A stretch of DNA of 64,000 nucleotides, taken from assembly GCA_017628205.1 (NCBI GenBank), contig JAGBZO010000045.1, forward strand, positions 124,001 to 188,000, written 5' to 3'. This document shows, one piece after another, positions 7,419 to 16,901 of the stretch. The position numbers were made by a program, and so were the translations under genes. Position 1 is the stretch's first letter. Each line of letters begins with the position of its first letter. The notes below the pieces were generated by a model, which did no database searches, had not been told where the DNA came from, and saw only the letters and a program-made list of their open reading frames with translations. The stretch is from Duodenibacillus sp. GTDB taxonomy: Bacteria > Pseudomonadota > Gammaproteobacteria > Burkholderiales > Burkholderiaceae_F.

Positions 7419-8588
7419 ATGAATCGTTGTGTTCAATTCAGTGCGTTGTCACTGGTGCTGTTGTTGACGGCTTGCTCGTCTGTGGGTCCGTTGGGTGAGC
7501 GCGAGGACTACGACGTGAAAAAAGGACCGTTGTTGTTCAAGCCCGCTACGTATCGGCAGGTGCCTGAGTCTCAGCAAGCCGACTGGAACAACGCGTTGCA
7601 GGCTTTCGTTCGCTCGTGTACGACGATGGGGAACAAGCCTGTTTGGCAATCCGTTTGCGCTCGTGCTTTAACGACGAACGCCGACGAGGCCAAAGCGTTT
7701 TTTGAAAACGAGTTCGTTCCCTGGAAAGTCGTTCGCGACGACGAGAAAAAGGGGTTGAGCGACAACGGTTTGATGACGGGCTACTACGAGCCCATGTTAC
7801 GCGGCTCGTTGACCAAAACCAAGCTATACCGTTATCCCGTTTACGGTGTTCCGGACGATTTGATCGCCGTCGATTTGACGAGTTTGCACCCTCAGCTCAA
7901 AGGGTTGCGCCTCAGAGGCAAGGTGGTTGGTCGTAAATTGGTGCCGTACGATACGCGTGCCGGCATCGAAAAGCGCAAAGACATGTCGAACAATGTTTTA
8001 TGTTGGGTGGACGATCCGATTGACGTGTTCTTTTTGCAAATTCAGGGGTCGGGGCGCGTGATGCTGCCGGACGGAACGTTCATTCGCATCGGTTTCGGGG
8101 ATCAAAACGGTCATCCGTACAAAGCGATCGGCCAGTGGTTGATTCGCAATGCCGGACTGACGCCTGAAGAAATGAGCATGCAACGCATCCGTCAGTGGGT
8201 GAGAGACAATCCCAGACGCAGCCGTGAACTTCTCAATTACAACCCGAGTTACGTGTTTTTTGAAAAGAAAGAAGGCCTGCGTGATGAAGAGGGGCCGGTG
8301 GGGGCTCAGGGCGTGCCTTTGACCGCGGGTGCTTCCGTGGCGGTTGACCGTCGTTTCTGGAGCTTGGGCGTACCGTTCCTCGTTCAAGTCGAACAAACCA
8401 ATCCGGACATGAGTTACGTTCGTCCCGTTGTGGCTCAAGATACGGGCGGCGCCATTCGCGGCCCGATTCGCTTCGATTACTTTTGGGGGTACGGCGATTT
8501 GGCTGGGAAGCAAGCTGGCCAACAAAAGAGCAATGTGAATTGTTGGGTTCTGGTTCCCAAAGGATTTACGCCGCGAGACGTTATGTAA
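7419..8588 (+). CDS. mltA: Membrane-bound lytic murein transglycosylase A, lipoprotein
   Basis: MltA cleaves the glycan strands of peptidoglycan, leaving 1,6-anhydromuramic ends, and is anchored in the outer membrane. The start chosen, ATG 7419, gives a signal peptide MNRCVQFSALSLVLLLTAC with a lipobox before Cys19. The upstream in-frame ATG at 7368 would bury this signal. The MltA barrel follows (GLMTGYYEP, FFLQIQGSGRVMLPDG, IRIGFGDQNGHPYKAIG). The C-terminal 3D domain has VAQDTGGAIRGPIRFDYFWG, whose aspartates are catalytic. At 389 residues it has normal length. It follows hemW after 164 nt. Confidence 0.94.
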   Translation: MNRCVQFSALSLVLLLTACSSVGPLGEREDYDVKKGPLLFKPATYRQVPESQQADWNNALQAFVRSCTTMGNKPVWQSVCARALTTNADEAKAFFENEFVPWKVVRDDEKKGLSDNGLMTGYYEPMLRGSLTKTKLYRYPVYGVPDDLIAVDLTSLHPQLKGLRLRGKVVGRKLVPYDTRAGIEKRKDMSNNVLCWVDDPIDVFFLQIQGSGRVMLPDGTFIRIGFGDQNGHPYKAIGQWLIRNAGLTPEEMSMQRIRQWVRDNPRRSRELLNYNPSYVFFEKKEGLRDEEGPVGAQGVPLTAGASVAVDRRFWSLGVPFLVQVEQTNPDMSYVRPVVAQDTGGAIRGPIRFDYFWGYGDLAGKQAGQQKSNVNCWVLVPKGFTPRDVM

Positions 8589-8628
8589 AAATTGATTGTC
8601 CGCCCAAGGGCGGGGCATAACAACCCGT

Positions 8629-8634
8629 TATAAT
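8629..8634 (+). promoter_or_regulatory. -10 element (TATAAT) upstream of erpA
   Basis: A perfect TATAAT lies 71 nt before the erpA start. No good -35 is visible at 16-18 nt, so activation or an untypical -35 is possible. A short GC palindrome (CCGCCCAAGGGCGG, 8600-8613) lies just upstream; it lacks a T run and is not a terminator. Confidence 0.4.
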
Positions 8635-8705
8635 CACGAAACGTTTTTTGATAAAAGATTTCTTCGACACAGCGCGAAGAAGACCGCCGATAGAGAGATA
8701 TAAAA

Positions 8706-9077
8706 ATGACTGACACTCAAGTGCAGAACGAGTCTTACGAAGAAGCTCCCGAACCGATCGTGTTTACCGAAGCTTGCGTGGCAAAGGTAAAGGAGTTGTT
8801 GGCCGATGAAGAAAACCAGAACATGATGCTTCGCGTTTTTGTTCAGGGTGGCGGGTGCCAAGGTTTCCAGTACGGTTTTCAGTTCGAAGAAAAGCCCGAA
8901 GCCGACGACACGTTGTTGGAACATGACGGCGTGACCTTCCTGGTCGATTCGTTGTCTTTCCAGTATTTGGTCGGGGCCGAGATCGACTTCAAGGACGACC
9001 TTGAAGGTTCTCAGTTCGTGATTCGCAACCCGAATGCCGTGACGACATGCTCGTGCGGATCGTCGTTCACCATGTAA
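8706..9077 (+). CDS. erpA: ErpA, iron-sulfur cluster insertion protein
   Basis: ErpA is an A-type carrier that passes iron-sulfur clusters to target enzymes. The three cluster Cys are present: C51 in [11 protein letters not shown], and C115 and C117 in the C-terminal [11 protein letters not shown]. The 123-residue protein has an N-terminal acidic extension of about 15 residues before the family core. It is distinct from the IscA encoded in the isc operon near the right end of this window. It is transcribed alone and ends in a strong terminator. Confidence 0.95.
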   Translation: MTDTQVQNESYEEAPEPIVFTEACVAKVKELLADEENQNMMLRVFVQGGGCQGFQYGFQFEEKPEADDTLLEHDGVTFLVDSLSFQYLVGAEIDFKDDLEGSQFVIRNPNAVTTCSCGSSFTM

Positions 9078-9096
9078 TTGTTCGGACAAATTAGTG

Positions 9097-9127
9097 AAAA
9101 GCCTCATCCCTTGGATGAGGCTTTTTT
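9097..9127 (+). terminator. Terminator after erpA
   Basis: AAAAGCCTCATCC and GGATGAGGCTTTT form a 13-bp stem with a 3-4 nt loop and end in a T run. Confidence 0.9.
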
Positions 9128-9322
9128 ATTAGTTTTGTAAAAAGAATGTCGGATCTTTGAGTCAAATAAATACAGACGTAACAAAATAACAAAACTCGTA
9201 AGTAAAATTCGGTCGATTTTTCTGTCATTGCCTTAAAAGCAACTTGCTGGGCATGGTAAAAAAATGGCTCTTTCGTCCGATTTGTAAGTCGGAAGAAAAG
9301 AAGAAATCAATTGGAGGATCTC

Positions 9323-10594
9323 ATGTCTATTCTTTCTTGGGTTGCCGTTGCCGTCGTATTGGCTACGGTTTACGCATTGATCAAGCGTTGGGAAACCCGC
9401 TTGGTCTTGATCACCGCCGGCTTGTTCCTGTGCGTGGTAAGCATGAATCCGATGGCTGGTCTGAACGCTTTTGCTAGCTCGATGACCAAGGGTGGTTTGA
9501 TCATGTCGATCTGCTCGGCCATGGGTTTTGCATACGTTATGTCCTACACCAAGTGCGACAGCTCTTTGGTTCATTATTTGGCCACCCCGATCCGTGGTTT
9601 GGGTATTTTCCTGATCCCCGTTTGTACGGCTATCACCTTCTTCGTCAACATCGCTATTCCGTCTGCCGCCGGTTGCTCCGCCGCCGTCGGTTCCACGTTG
9701 ATTCCCGTGATGTTGCGTGCCGGTATTAAGCCCGCCGCAGCCGCTGCTGCCGTTTTGGGCGGTACGATCGGTTCTTACCTCTCTCCGGGTACGTCCCACA
9801 ACCCGTACGTTGCACGTATGGCCAACATGGAAGTTATCGAATTCATCGGTACGCATGCCAAGTTCTCCATCATGTGCGGCTCCATTCTCGTTGTCGGTTT
9901 GTTGATCGTTTGCTTCGTATTGGGCGATCACAAGGGTGACAAGAACGCTCAGGTTGACGAATCCAAGATCAAGAAGGATGCCGACTTCACGCCGAATCCT
10001 CTCAAGGCTTTGATCCCGCTCGTTCCGATCGTTATCCTCGTTGCCGGTAACATGAAGTGGATCCCCGCTTTCAAGATGGGCGTTGCTCAGGCTATGGTTA
10101 TCGGTGCCATCCTCGGTTTGATTGTTGCTCGCGTTAATCCTCAGGACTTCTGCAAGCAGTTCTTCAACGGTATGGGTAAGGGTTACGCCGACGTGATGGG
10201 TATCATCATCGCCGCCGGTGTTTTCGCTGCCGGTTTGAAGACCAGCGGTTTGATCGACGCTGCTGTCGCCGCACTGAAGGAATCCAACGAAATCGCTCGT
10301 TGGGGTGGTTCTCTCGGTCCCTGGATGATGGGCGTGATTACCGGTTCCGGTGACGCTGCAACGTTGGCCTTTAACGAAACCGTTACGCCGCATGCTAAGG
10401 AATTCGGTATGACCATCGAAGGTTTGGGTGGCTTGGCCTTCTTGACCGGCGCTTTGGGTCGTACGATGTCTCCTTTGGCTGCCGCCGCCATCGTCGTTTC
10501 CGGTATCGCTATGGCTAACCCGGTTGACGTTATCAAGCGCACGGCTGTTCCTTGTATCATCGCCGTTATCTGCTGCGCTCTGTTCATGGTTTAA
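9323..10594 (+). CDS. dcuC: DcuC-type anaerobic C4-dicarboxylate transporter
   Basis: This 423-residue inner-membrane protein has about a dozen hydrophobic segments and matches the DcuC family, which exchanges or exports succinate, fumarate and malate in fermenting cells. Recognisable stretches include LVLITAGLFLCVVSMNPM, the Gly/Ala-rich AAAVLGGTIGSYLSPGTSHNP, and GSGDAATLAFNETVTPHA. ATG 9323 is preceded by GGAGG at 7 nt. An in-frame TTG at 9311 lies before that ribosome-binding site and is rejected. The gene is monocistronic. I see no clear FNR box in the 245 nt upstream. Together with the NAD malic enzyme it points to C4-dicarboxylate metabolism without oxygen. Confidence 0.92.
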   Translation: MSILSWVAVAVVLATVYALIKRWETRLVLITAGLFLCVVSMNPMAGLNAFASSMTKGGLIMSICSAMGFAYVMSYTKCDSSLVHYLATPIRGLGIFLIPVCTAITFFVNIAIPSAAGCSAAVGSTLIPVMLRAGIKPAAAAAAVLGGTIGSYLSPGTSHNPYVARMANMEVIEFIGTHAKFSIMCGSILVVGLLIVCFVLGDHKGDKNAQVDESKIKKDADFTPNPLKALIPLVPIVILVAGNMKWIPAFKMGVAQAMVIGAILGLIVARVNPQDFCKQFFNGMGKGYADVMGIIIAAGVFAAGLKTSGLIDAAVAALKESNEIARWGGSLGPWMMGVITGSGDAATLAFNETVTPHAKEFGMTIEGLGGLAFLTGALGRTMSPLAAAAIVVSGIAMANPVDVIKRTAVPCIIAVICCALFMV

Positions 10595-10647
10595 TTCCGA
10601 ACGGAACGTGACGACCTCTTTTTAGCAGAGGTAGTCGCTACAGCTAT

Positions 10648-10700
10648 AAACCGCCGTTGAAAACGCTTGCCCTTGGGCAATGAGTTTCACGGCGGTTTTT
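10648..10700 (+). terminator. Terminator after dcuC
   Basis: AAACCGCCG pairs with CGGCGGTTT around a partly folded interior and is followed by a T run. Confidence 0.8.
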
Positions 10701-10718
10701 CTATGCTCATGAAACAAG

Positions 10719-10755
10719 AAAGGGTGAATCGTTTTTGAAACGATTCACCCTTTTT
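10719..10755. terminator. Bidirectional terminator between dcuC and metG
   Basis: AAAGGGTGAATCGTTT and its complement form a 16-bp stem with loop TTG. T runs lie on both strands, and the main customer is metG on the minus strand. Confidence 0.85.
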
Positions 10756-10790
10756 ACCTTGTTATGGTTTGGGATCGATGCGACCGGATC

Positions 10791-12857
10791 TTAGTGCAGA
10801 CGCATACCCGGTTGAGCACCGGGGAACGGTTCGATCAAATACACGCCGCCTGCCTTGTCGGAGGCATCGCTTGCAGCCAAAACCATGCCTTCGCTGATAC
10901 CAAAACGCATCTTGCGCGGAGCGAGGTTGGCGATCATCACGGTCAGTTTGCCGACAAGATCTTTAGGCTCGTAGAAAGCCTTGATACCGGAGAAAACCTG
11001 ACGAAGGCGGCCTTCGCCGACGTCAAGTTCCAAACGCAACAACTTGTCCGAACCTTCGACTTCGGAGCAGGTGACGATTTTGGCAATGCGCAAATCGATC
11101 TTGGTGAAGTCGTCGATGGTGCAAACATCGGCAATGGCTTCGCCGCCGGGCAGGACCGGCTTGGCTTCTTCAACGGGCTTTTCAGGCACGAGAACGTCCA
11201 ACTGTTTTTCGCGGTCGACGCGTCCCATTAAGTGTTCGTACTTGGAAATGGGGTTGGCGCTACTCAACGCTACGGTCGAGCTTTCCCACGTGAGTTCGCC
11301 ACAGTTGAGGAATTTTTCAACGCGTTCGGCCGTTGCGGGCAGAACGGGCTTGAGGTAGAGGGTCAACAAACGGAATGCTTCGAGCGCGACGGACGCAACA
11401 CGCTGCAAATCGGCTTCGCGACCTTCGGCCTTGGCCAATTCCCACGGCTTTTCACGGTCGACGAATTCGTTGACCATGTCGGCCAATTCCATGATGCGAC
11501 GCATGGCGCGGGCATATTCGCGATCTTCATACAAGCCGACGATTTCATCTTTGGCCGCGCGCAAGGTTTCGAGCATCGGATCTCGCATGGCGGCGTCGGA
11601 AACACAACCGCCGAAACGCTTGAAGATGAAGCCGGCGGAACGGCTGGCGATATTGACATATTTGCCGATCAGGTCGGAGTTGACGCGAGCCTGGAAGTCG
11701 TCCTTGGTGAAGTCGACGTCCTCAACACGCGAACTCATCTTGGCGGCCAAGTAGTAACGCAACCATTCGGCGTTCATTCCGAGCTCGAGGTATTGCAAGG
11801 GGCTGATGCCGGTACCACGCGATTTGCTCATCTTCGTGCCGTTTACGGTCACGAAGCCGTGAACGTTGACGTGATCGGGGACGCGGTAGGGTTTGCCGGC
11901 AAAATGCAACATGGCGGGCCAGAACAGCGTGTGGAAATAAATGATGTCCTTGCCGATGAAGTGAATCTGTTCGGTATCGGGGCGCGTCAATTCTTCTTCG
12001 AAGTTCTTGCCCAACTTTTCGCAATAAGCCTTGAAGCTGGCCAAATAACCAACCGGTGCGTCAAGCCAGACATAGAAGTATTTGCCCGGTGCGTCGGGGA
12101 TTTCAATGCCGAAGTAGGGGGCGTCGCGGGAAATATCCCAGTCGGCCAAACCGCCGTCCTTGCCGAGCCATTCGAGATCCTTGGACAAAACGTCCGCTTG
12201 CACGCGAGGCTTGCCGTCGGCGCCGACGCCTTCGGTCCATTCGCGCAAGAACTGCGTGGCGCGCGGATCGGACAACTTGAAGAAGTAATGCGTCGACGTC
12301 TTCATGACCGGCGTAGTGCCGGACAAGGAGCTTTTCGGATTGATGAGATCGGTCGGAGAATAAACGGAGCCGCAAACTTCGCACGAATCGCCGTATTGAT
12401 CGTCGGCGCCGCACTTCGGGCAGGTGCCTTTGATGAAACGGTCGGCGAGGAACATGCCCTTGCTCGTGTCGTAAAACTGTTCGATATCCTTCGTATAGAT
12501 GAGATCAGCCGCCTTTAATTTACGGTAGATATCCTGTGACAGTTCCGTGTTTTCCGGACTGTCGGTACAGTGCCAGTGGTCAAACTTGATGTGAAAGCCG
12601 TCGAGGTACTGTTTGCGACCGGCGGCGATTTCGGCTACAAATTGTTGGGGAGTGATGCCTTTTTTCTGTGCGGCGATCATGATCGGAGCACCGTGAGCAT
12701 CGTCGGCACCGACAAAGTGAACGGTATTGCCGCACATGCGCTCGTGACGGACCCAAATGTCGGCTTGGATATACTCCATGATGTGGCCGATATGAAAGGC
12801 CCCGTTGGCATAGGGCAAGGCCGTGGTTACGAATAAATTGCGCTTAGAAGAGCTCAT
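10791..12857 (-). CDS. metG: Methionyl-tRNA synthetase
   Basis: A class I synthetase of 688 residues that charges tRNA-Met. The HIGH motif is at residues 22-25 (FHIGHIM) and the KMSKS loop reads KMSKSRGT. A knuckle with four Cys (CPKCG...CEVC) marks the zinc-binding, long form. The C-terminal ~105 residues, starting near [12 protein letters not shown], are the EMAP-II/Trbp111 tRNA-binding OB domain, which also mediates dimerisation. It is divergent from mrp across 154 nt, an arrangement known from Burkholderia relatives. Confidence 0.97.
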   Translation of the reverse strand: MSSSKRNLFVTTALPYANGAFHIGHIMEYIQADIWVRHERMCGNTVHFVGADDAHGAPIMIAAQKKGITPQQFVAEIAAGRKQYLDGFHIKFDHWHCTDSPENTELSQDIYRKLKAADLIYTKDIEQFYDTSKGMFLADRFIKGTCPKCGADDQYGDSCEVCGSVYSPTDLINPKSSLSGTTPVMKTSTHYFFKLSDPRATQFLREWTEGVGADGKPRVQADVLSKDLEWLGKDGGLADWDISRDAPYFGIEIPDAPGKYFYVWLDAPVGYLASFKAYCEKLGKNFEEELTRPDTEQIHFIGKDIIYFHTLFWPAMLHFAGKPYRVPDHVNVHGFVTVNGTKMSKSRGTGISPLQYLELGMNAEWLRYYLAAKMSSRVEDVDFTKDDFQARVNSDLIGKYVNIASRSAGFIFKRFGGCVSDAAMRDPMLETLRAAKDEIVGLYEDREYARAMRRIMELADMVNEFVDREKPWELAKAEGREADLQRVASVALEAFRLLTLYLKPVLPATAERVEKFLNCGELTWESSTVALSSANPISKYEHLMGRVDREKQLDVLVPEKPVEEAKPVLPGGEAIADVCTIDDFTKIDLRIAKIVTCSEVEGSDKLLRLELDVGEGRLRQVFSGIKAFYEPKDLVGKLTVMIANLAPRKMRFGISEGMVLAASDASDKAGGVYLIEPFPGAQPGMRLH

Positions 12858-13011
12858 TGACTTTGTGCCTTGAAAAGGAAAACGAAGGAATCGGCCGAAA
12901 GAAATCGATGGGAAATCGGTTAATTTCAGCGTAAACTCAAATTCTACCGCCGAAGAGCATCTTTTGCTTTTATTTCACGGCGCCACAGTGTTTATTTTGG
13001 GGAATGTTTAA

Positions 13012-14094
13012 ATGATTACTTTGGATCAAGCTAAGGAAGTTATCAATGGAGTTCTCGACCCCGTGATCGGTCGTCCTTTGAGCGATTTGAAAGCCGTCAA
13101 AAACGTGTCGGTTGAAGACGGCGCCGTTAGCGTAACGATCAACCCGGGCTATCCGATCAAATCGACCGCGCCGAAGATCGAAGCGGCTGTCAAGGATGCC
13201 TTGTTGGCTCAAGGCGCGACGAGCGTAACGGTCAACGTGACGGGAAACATCGTGGCGCATCGTGTACAGCGTACGCTCAAGACGCTTGCCAACGTCAAGA
13301 ACATCATTGCCATCAGTAGCGGCAAGGGTGGGGTCGGCAAGTCCACGGTCACGGCCAATTTTGCTTTGGCTTTGGCGGCGGAAGGGGCTCGTGTCGGCGT
13401 GTTGGACGCCGATATTTACGGTCCGTCCCAGCCTACGATGTTGGGTGCTTCCGGTCAGCCCGAAAGTTTTGACGGCGTCAATATGGAACCGATCGAAAGC
13501 CTGGGGTTGGAAATCAATTCGATCGGATTCATGATTGATCCGAATGAACCGATGATTTGGCGTGGTCCTTTGGTGGCGCAGGCTTTGACGCAACTGCTGA
13601 ATCAAACCAATTGGCACGACTTGGACTATCTCGTGATCGACATGCCTCCGGGTACCGGCGACGTGCAGTTGACGTTGTCTCAGTCCGTTCCCGTCACGGG
13701 AGCCGTCGTGGTGACGACGCCCCAGGACATCGCTTTGCTTGACGCTAAGAAGGGCTTGCGCATGTTCGAGAAGGTGAACGTTCCCGTCTTGGGGATCGTG
13801 GAAAATATGGCCATGTATCGTTGCCCCGAATGCGGCCATATGGAACACATTTTCGGTCAGGGCGGCGCCGAGCGCATGAGCAAGCAATATAACGTTCCCG
13901 TGCTTGGTCAATTGCCGCTCGACAGCAAGATTCGCGAACAAGCCGACACGGGTTTGCCCACCGTTGTCGCCGAACCCGAAAGCGACGTGGCGGCAATTTA
14001 TCGTGAAATTGCTTTGAAGGCGGCGGCAACCGTCGCGATGACGAGCAAGGATATGAGCCGCGTCTTGCCGACCGTGAAGGTTGTCAACGACTAA
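13012..14094 (+). CDS. mrp: Mrp/ApbC iron-sulfur cluster carrier ATPase
   Basis: The 360-residue protein has an N-terminal MIP18/DUF59 domain (residues ~1-85) and a ParA/MinD-like P-loop ATPase domain. The deviant Walker A SGKGGVGKST is at residues 103-112. DADIYGPSQP, MIWRGPLV, YLVIDMPPGTGD and the cluster-binding CPECGH near residue 266 are all present. Mrp proteins carry and transfer [4Fe-4S] clusters. It is transcribed alone, divergent from metG, and adds to the iron-sulfur genes in this window (erpA, isc). Confidence 0.95.
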   Translation: MITLDQAKEVINGVLDPVIGRPLSDLKAVKNVSVEDGAVSVTINPGYPIKSTAPKIEAAVKDALLAQGATSVTVNVTGNIVAHRVQRTLKTLANVKNIIAISSGKGGVGKSTVTANFALALAAEGARVGVLDADIYGPSQPTMLGASGQPESFDGVNMEPIESLGLEINSIGFMIDPNEPMIWRGPLVAQALTQLLNQTNWHDLDYLVIDMPPGTGDVQLTLSQSVPVTGAVVVTTPQDIALLDAKKGLRMFEKVNVPVLGIVENMAMYRCPECGHMEHIFGQGGAERMSKQYNVPVLGQLPLDSKIREQADTGLPTVVAEPESDVAAIYREIALKAAATVAMTSKDMSRVLPTVKVVND

Positions 14095-14116
14095 AGCGAC
14101 GCTCGAAACGGATGAG

Positions 14117-14170
14117 ACAAAGCCGCTCGAAGGAGCCTCCGCAAGAGGCCGATCGGGCGGCTTTTGTTTT
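14117..14170. terminator. Terminator between the converging mrp and recN
   Basis: ACAAAGCCGC pairs with GCGGCTTTTGT, allowing a one-base bulge, around a folded interior and is followed by TTTT. It is best placed for mrp. Confidence 0.6.
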
Positions 14171-14175
14171 AATGG

Positions 14176-15834
14176 TCAACCGGCATTTTTGGCGGTTTGA
14201 ATCATCTCGTTGGCGGCTTGTCGGGTGGCGTCGCTGACGACCAAGCCGCCGGACATGCGTGCGATTTCGTCAATGCGTTCGGCTTCGGAAAGCGCACGAA
14301 GGCGACTGGTGGTGACGCCGTCTTCCGTCTGTTTTTCCACAAGCCACTGTTGGTTGGCGCAGGCGGCCACTTGAGGCAAATGCGTGACGCAAAGCACTTG
14401 TCGCGACTCACCCAAGCGACGCAACAGTCGGCCGACGACTTCGGCAACCGCGCCGCCGATACCGGTATCGACTTCGTCGAAAATCAACGTGGGAACGGGC
14501 GTGATCTGTGCCGTGATGACCGAAATGGCGAGCGAGATGCGAGCCAATTCACCGCCTGAAGCGACTTTCGTGAGTGCGCGAGGCGTGGCCCCGGCATGCC
14601 CGGAAACCAAGAACTCGCATCGTTCCACGCCCCCGGCCCACGGAGCCGATTCAGGCAGGGTAATTTCGAGACGACCGCCGAGCATCGAGAGGGACTGCAT
14701 TTCTCGGGTGACGGCGTCGGAAAGCTTGCGAGCGGCCTCTTTTCTTGCTTCGCTCAGACGGGAGGCTTGAGCCAAAAAGGCTTTACGCGCGTCGGTTTCG
14801 AGAAGGCGCAGCCCGTCGATGTCCGCACTGGCCTCAATTTCATAGAGGCGTTCTCGGGTTTCGATCCACAAGGCATGGATGTCTTCCGGAGCGCGATGGA
14901 ACTTGCGCGATATTTTCCAATAAGCGTTGAGTCGATCCTCAATTTCGGCCAGTCGATCGTCGTCTAAATCCAAACGATCCATGTAATGCGCGATGTCGCG
15001 TGCCGTATCGTCAATGAGCGAAGCGGCGTCGCTCAAAGCGTGAGCGTAATTTTCATATGCCGAATCGTATTTGCCTGCGTGCGTCAGTGCGATCTGCGCC
15101 AACGTGACGAGACGGGAGGCGTTGTTGTCGCCCGTGCTCAGGTGCTCCATCGCCGAACGGACGTTGTTGACGATGTCTGCGGAATGACTGAGTCGATCGT
15201 GTTCTTCGCTCAATCGTTTCCACTCGTTTTCCTGAGGAGAGAGTTCGTCCAGCACCTCTTGCATCCAGCTCAGACGTTCGGATTCGGCCTGCAACTGCTC
15301 TTGGTGTTGTGTTGCTTCGGTCAGTCGAGCAAGCGCTTTTTGCCATACGTCCCAGGCTTTTTTGACCTCGAGCAGCAAAGGGCGATGATTGCCGAATCCG
15401 TCGACCAGTTGCAATTGATAAGCCGGCTTGAGCAACGACTGATGGGCATGTTGACCGTGAATGTCGACCAAACGTTCGGCCAATTCCCGCATCTGCGTGA
15501 CCGTAACGGAAGAGCCGTTGATCCAACAGCGGGAACGGCCGTTCGTGTCGACGGTGCGCCGCATCAACACCGAATGGCCAGACTCGATGTCATTGTGTTC
15601 CAACCAAAGTCGCGCGCGTTGCGTTAGTACGAATTCGGCCGCCACTTCGGTACGTTGTGCGCCTTCACGGATGACACCGGTGTCACTGCGAGCTCCCAAC
15701 ACCAGTTGCAAAGCGTCGATGAGGATGGATTTGCCGGCACCGGTTTCGCCGGTTAGACAAGTCAGGCCCTTGTCGGCTTCGATAGTCAATTCGGGAACGA
15801 TGACGAAATCTTTCAACGATAACAAAGAGAGCAT
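14176..15834 (-). CDS. recN: DNA repair protein RecN
   Basis: RecN is an SMC-like ATPase used in double-strand break repair. The ATG at 15834 gives MLSLLSLKDFVIV, the family N-terminus; a longer ORF upstream lacks homology. Walker A GETGAGKS is at residues 29-36. A central coiled-coil region is interrupted in the middle. The C-terminal part carries the signature LTKVASGGELARISLAISV, then Walker B LIFDEVDTGIGG and the LCVTHLPQVAA switch. At 552 residues it has normal length. It is the last gene of a minus-strand run after nadK, 35 nt downstream of it, as in many proteobacteria. Confidence 0.95.
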   Translation of the reverse strand: MLSLLSLKDFVIVPELTIEADKGLTCLTGETGAGKSILIDALQLVLGARSDTGVIREGAQRTEVAAEFVLTQRARLWLEHNDIESGHSVLMRRTVDTNGRSRCWINGSSVTVTQMRELAERLVDIHGQHAHQSLLKPAYQLQLVDGFGNHRPLLLEVKKAWDVWQKALARLTEATQHQEQLQAESERLSWMQEVLDELSPQENEWKRLSEEHDRLSHSADIVNNVRSAMEHLSTGDNNASRLVTLAQIALTHAGKYDSAYENYAHALSDAASLIDDTARDIAHYMDRLDLDDDRLAEIEDRLNAYWKISRKFHRAPEDIHALWIETRERLYEIEASADIDGLRLLETDARKAFLAQASRLSEARKEAARKLSDAVTREMQSLSMLGGRLEITLPESAPWAGGVERCEFLVSGHAGATPRALTKVASGGELARISLAISVITAQITPVPTLIFDEVDTGIGGAVAEVVGRLLRRLGESRQVLCVTHLPQVAACANQQWLVEKQTEDGVTTSRLRALSEAERIDEIARMSGGLVVSDATRQAANEMIQTAKNAG

Positions 15835-15869
15835 GGCGGTGCGTGAAAATCGAAAGTGTTCTCCAACGT

Positions 15870-16769
15870 TTATTTGGAGGCAATGGGATGTTCGGCCTCG
15901 GGCAAATAACTCCACTTGAGTTTGCGACGGAGTAAATCAAAATAGTTGTATCCCTCGGGATGCAACATGGTGAAGTAGTTGTCGGGACTCACCGCGACGC
16001 GCAAAACGTCACCGACGGCAATGTCCAACAGAACTTGAGCGTCGAAACCGATGACGGCACTGCGGGACTCGTTGAGTTCGATGTCGATGGTGGAACTCGA
16101 AGGCACGACAAGAGGACGATTGCTCAGCGTGTGCGGAGCAATGGGCACCAACAACATGGAATTGATGCCGGGGTGCAAAATGGGGCCACCCGAAGCCAGA
16201 GCGTATGCCGTGGATCCCGTGGCGGTACTGACTAAAACGCCGTCGCCGCGTTGGACGGCCATTTGCAGTCCGTCGACGTAGACGGTGTAGTGAACCATGC
16301 CCAACGCGCGTCCGTGTGTGATGGAAATGTCGTTGGCGGCGATGTCCGAGTAGATTTTTTCGCCGTCTCGGAACAAGTGTCCCATCAACATGCGGCGCTT
16401 GTCCTCGACATAACGTCCGTGCAGCATTTGAGGAATAATCTCGTGCATGTTTTCAAGCAAGACGTCGGTGATGAAACCCAAACGACCGGCGTTGATTCCG
16501 ATGACGGGAATATTGCTGCGGGAAACGAGACGGGCCGCGCCCAACATGGTTCCGTCGCCGCCTAAGACAATGAGAACCTCGGCCGCATTGGCCAACTCGT
16601 TGTCGGGACACGTGCTGCAGGGACAGGGATCGGGCAGGTGCTTTGCGCTTGATTCGGCAACGATCGGCGTGCAACCGCTGTCAATGACAATGTGCAGCAA
16701 ATCGTTCAAATACGGCGCAATCGACGGACTGGGTTTGGCGATGATCGCCACACGGGAAAAGCTTTTCAT
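15870..16769 (-). CDS. nadK: NAD kinase
   Basis: This enzyme phosphorylates NAD to NADP. The 299-residue product starts FSRVAIIAKP and has the GGDGTM active-site motif at residues 70-75. NAGRLGFITD follows, and the substrate-binding GDGVLVSTATGSTAYALASGGPI appears later. A Cys-rich insert (CPCSTC, about residues 49-54) lies in the N-terminal domain and is not needed in the family. Two ATG codons (16769 and 16778) are close together and neither has a clear Shine-Dalgarno. It is followed by recN. Confidence 0.94.
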   Translation of the reverse strand: MKSFSRVAIIAKPSPSIAPYLNDLLHIVIDSGCTPIVAESSAKHLPDPCPCSTCPDNELANAAEVLIVLGGDGTMLGAARLVSRSNIPVIGINAGRLGFITDVLLENMHEIIPQMLHGRYVEDKRRMLMGHLFRDGEKIYSDIAANDISITHGRALGMVHYTVYVDGLQMAVQRGDGVLVSTATGSTAYALASGGPILHPGINSMLLVPIAPHTLSNRPLVVPSSSTIDIELNESRSAVIGFDAQVLLDIAVGDVLRVAVSPDNYFTMLHPEGYNYFDLLRRKLKWSYLPEAEHPIASK

Positions 16770-16842
16770 AACGGCCACATTATGTCAGGGCACGACGAAG
16801 GTGTCAGGGCAACTAGGGTCGATTTTACTTGAGCCGACGATA

Positions 16843-16881
16843 AAAAAAGAGTCCCAACAGGCATTTGTCGGGACTCTTTTT
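16843..16881 (-). terminator. Terminator after the ferredoxin-NADP reductase gene
   Basis: AAAAAGAGTCCC and GGGACTCTTTTT form a 12-bp stem with a 14-nt loop. It lies 20 nt past the stop codon on the minus strand and separates it from nadK. Confidence 0.8.
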
Positions 16882-16901
16882 ACGGTATGTTACCGCACCG
16901 A

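Noticed and set aside
8600-8613. GC-rich palindrome after mltA as a terminator
   Set aside because: No T run follows on either strand and the loop would be only two bases.
9128-9322. FNR box upstream of dcuC
   Set aside because: TTTGA-G-TCAAA resembles half of one but does not fit TTGAT-N4-ATCAA spacing.
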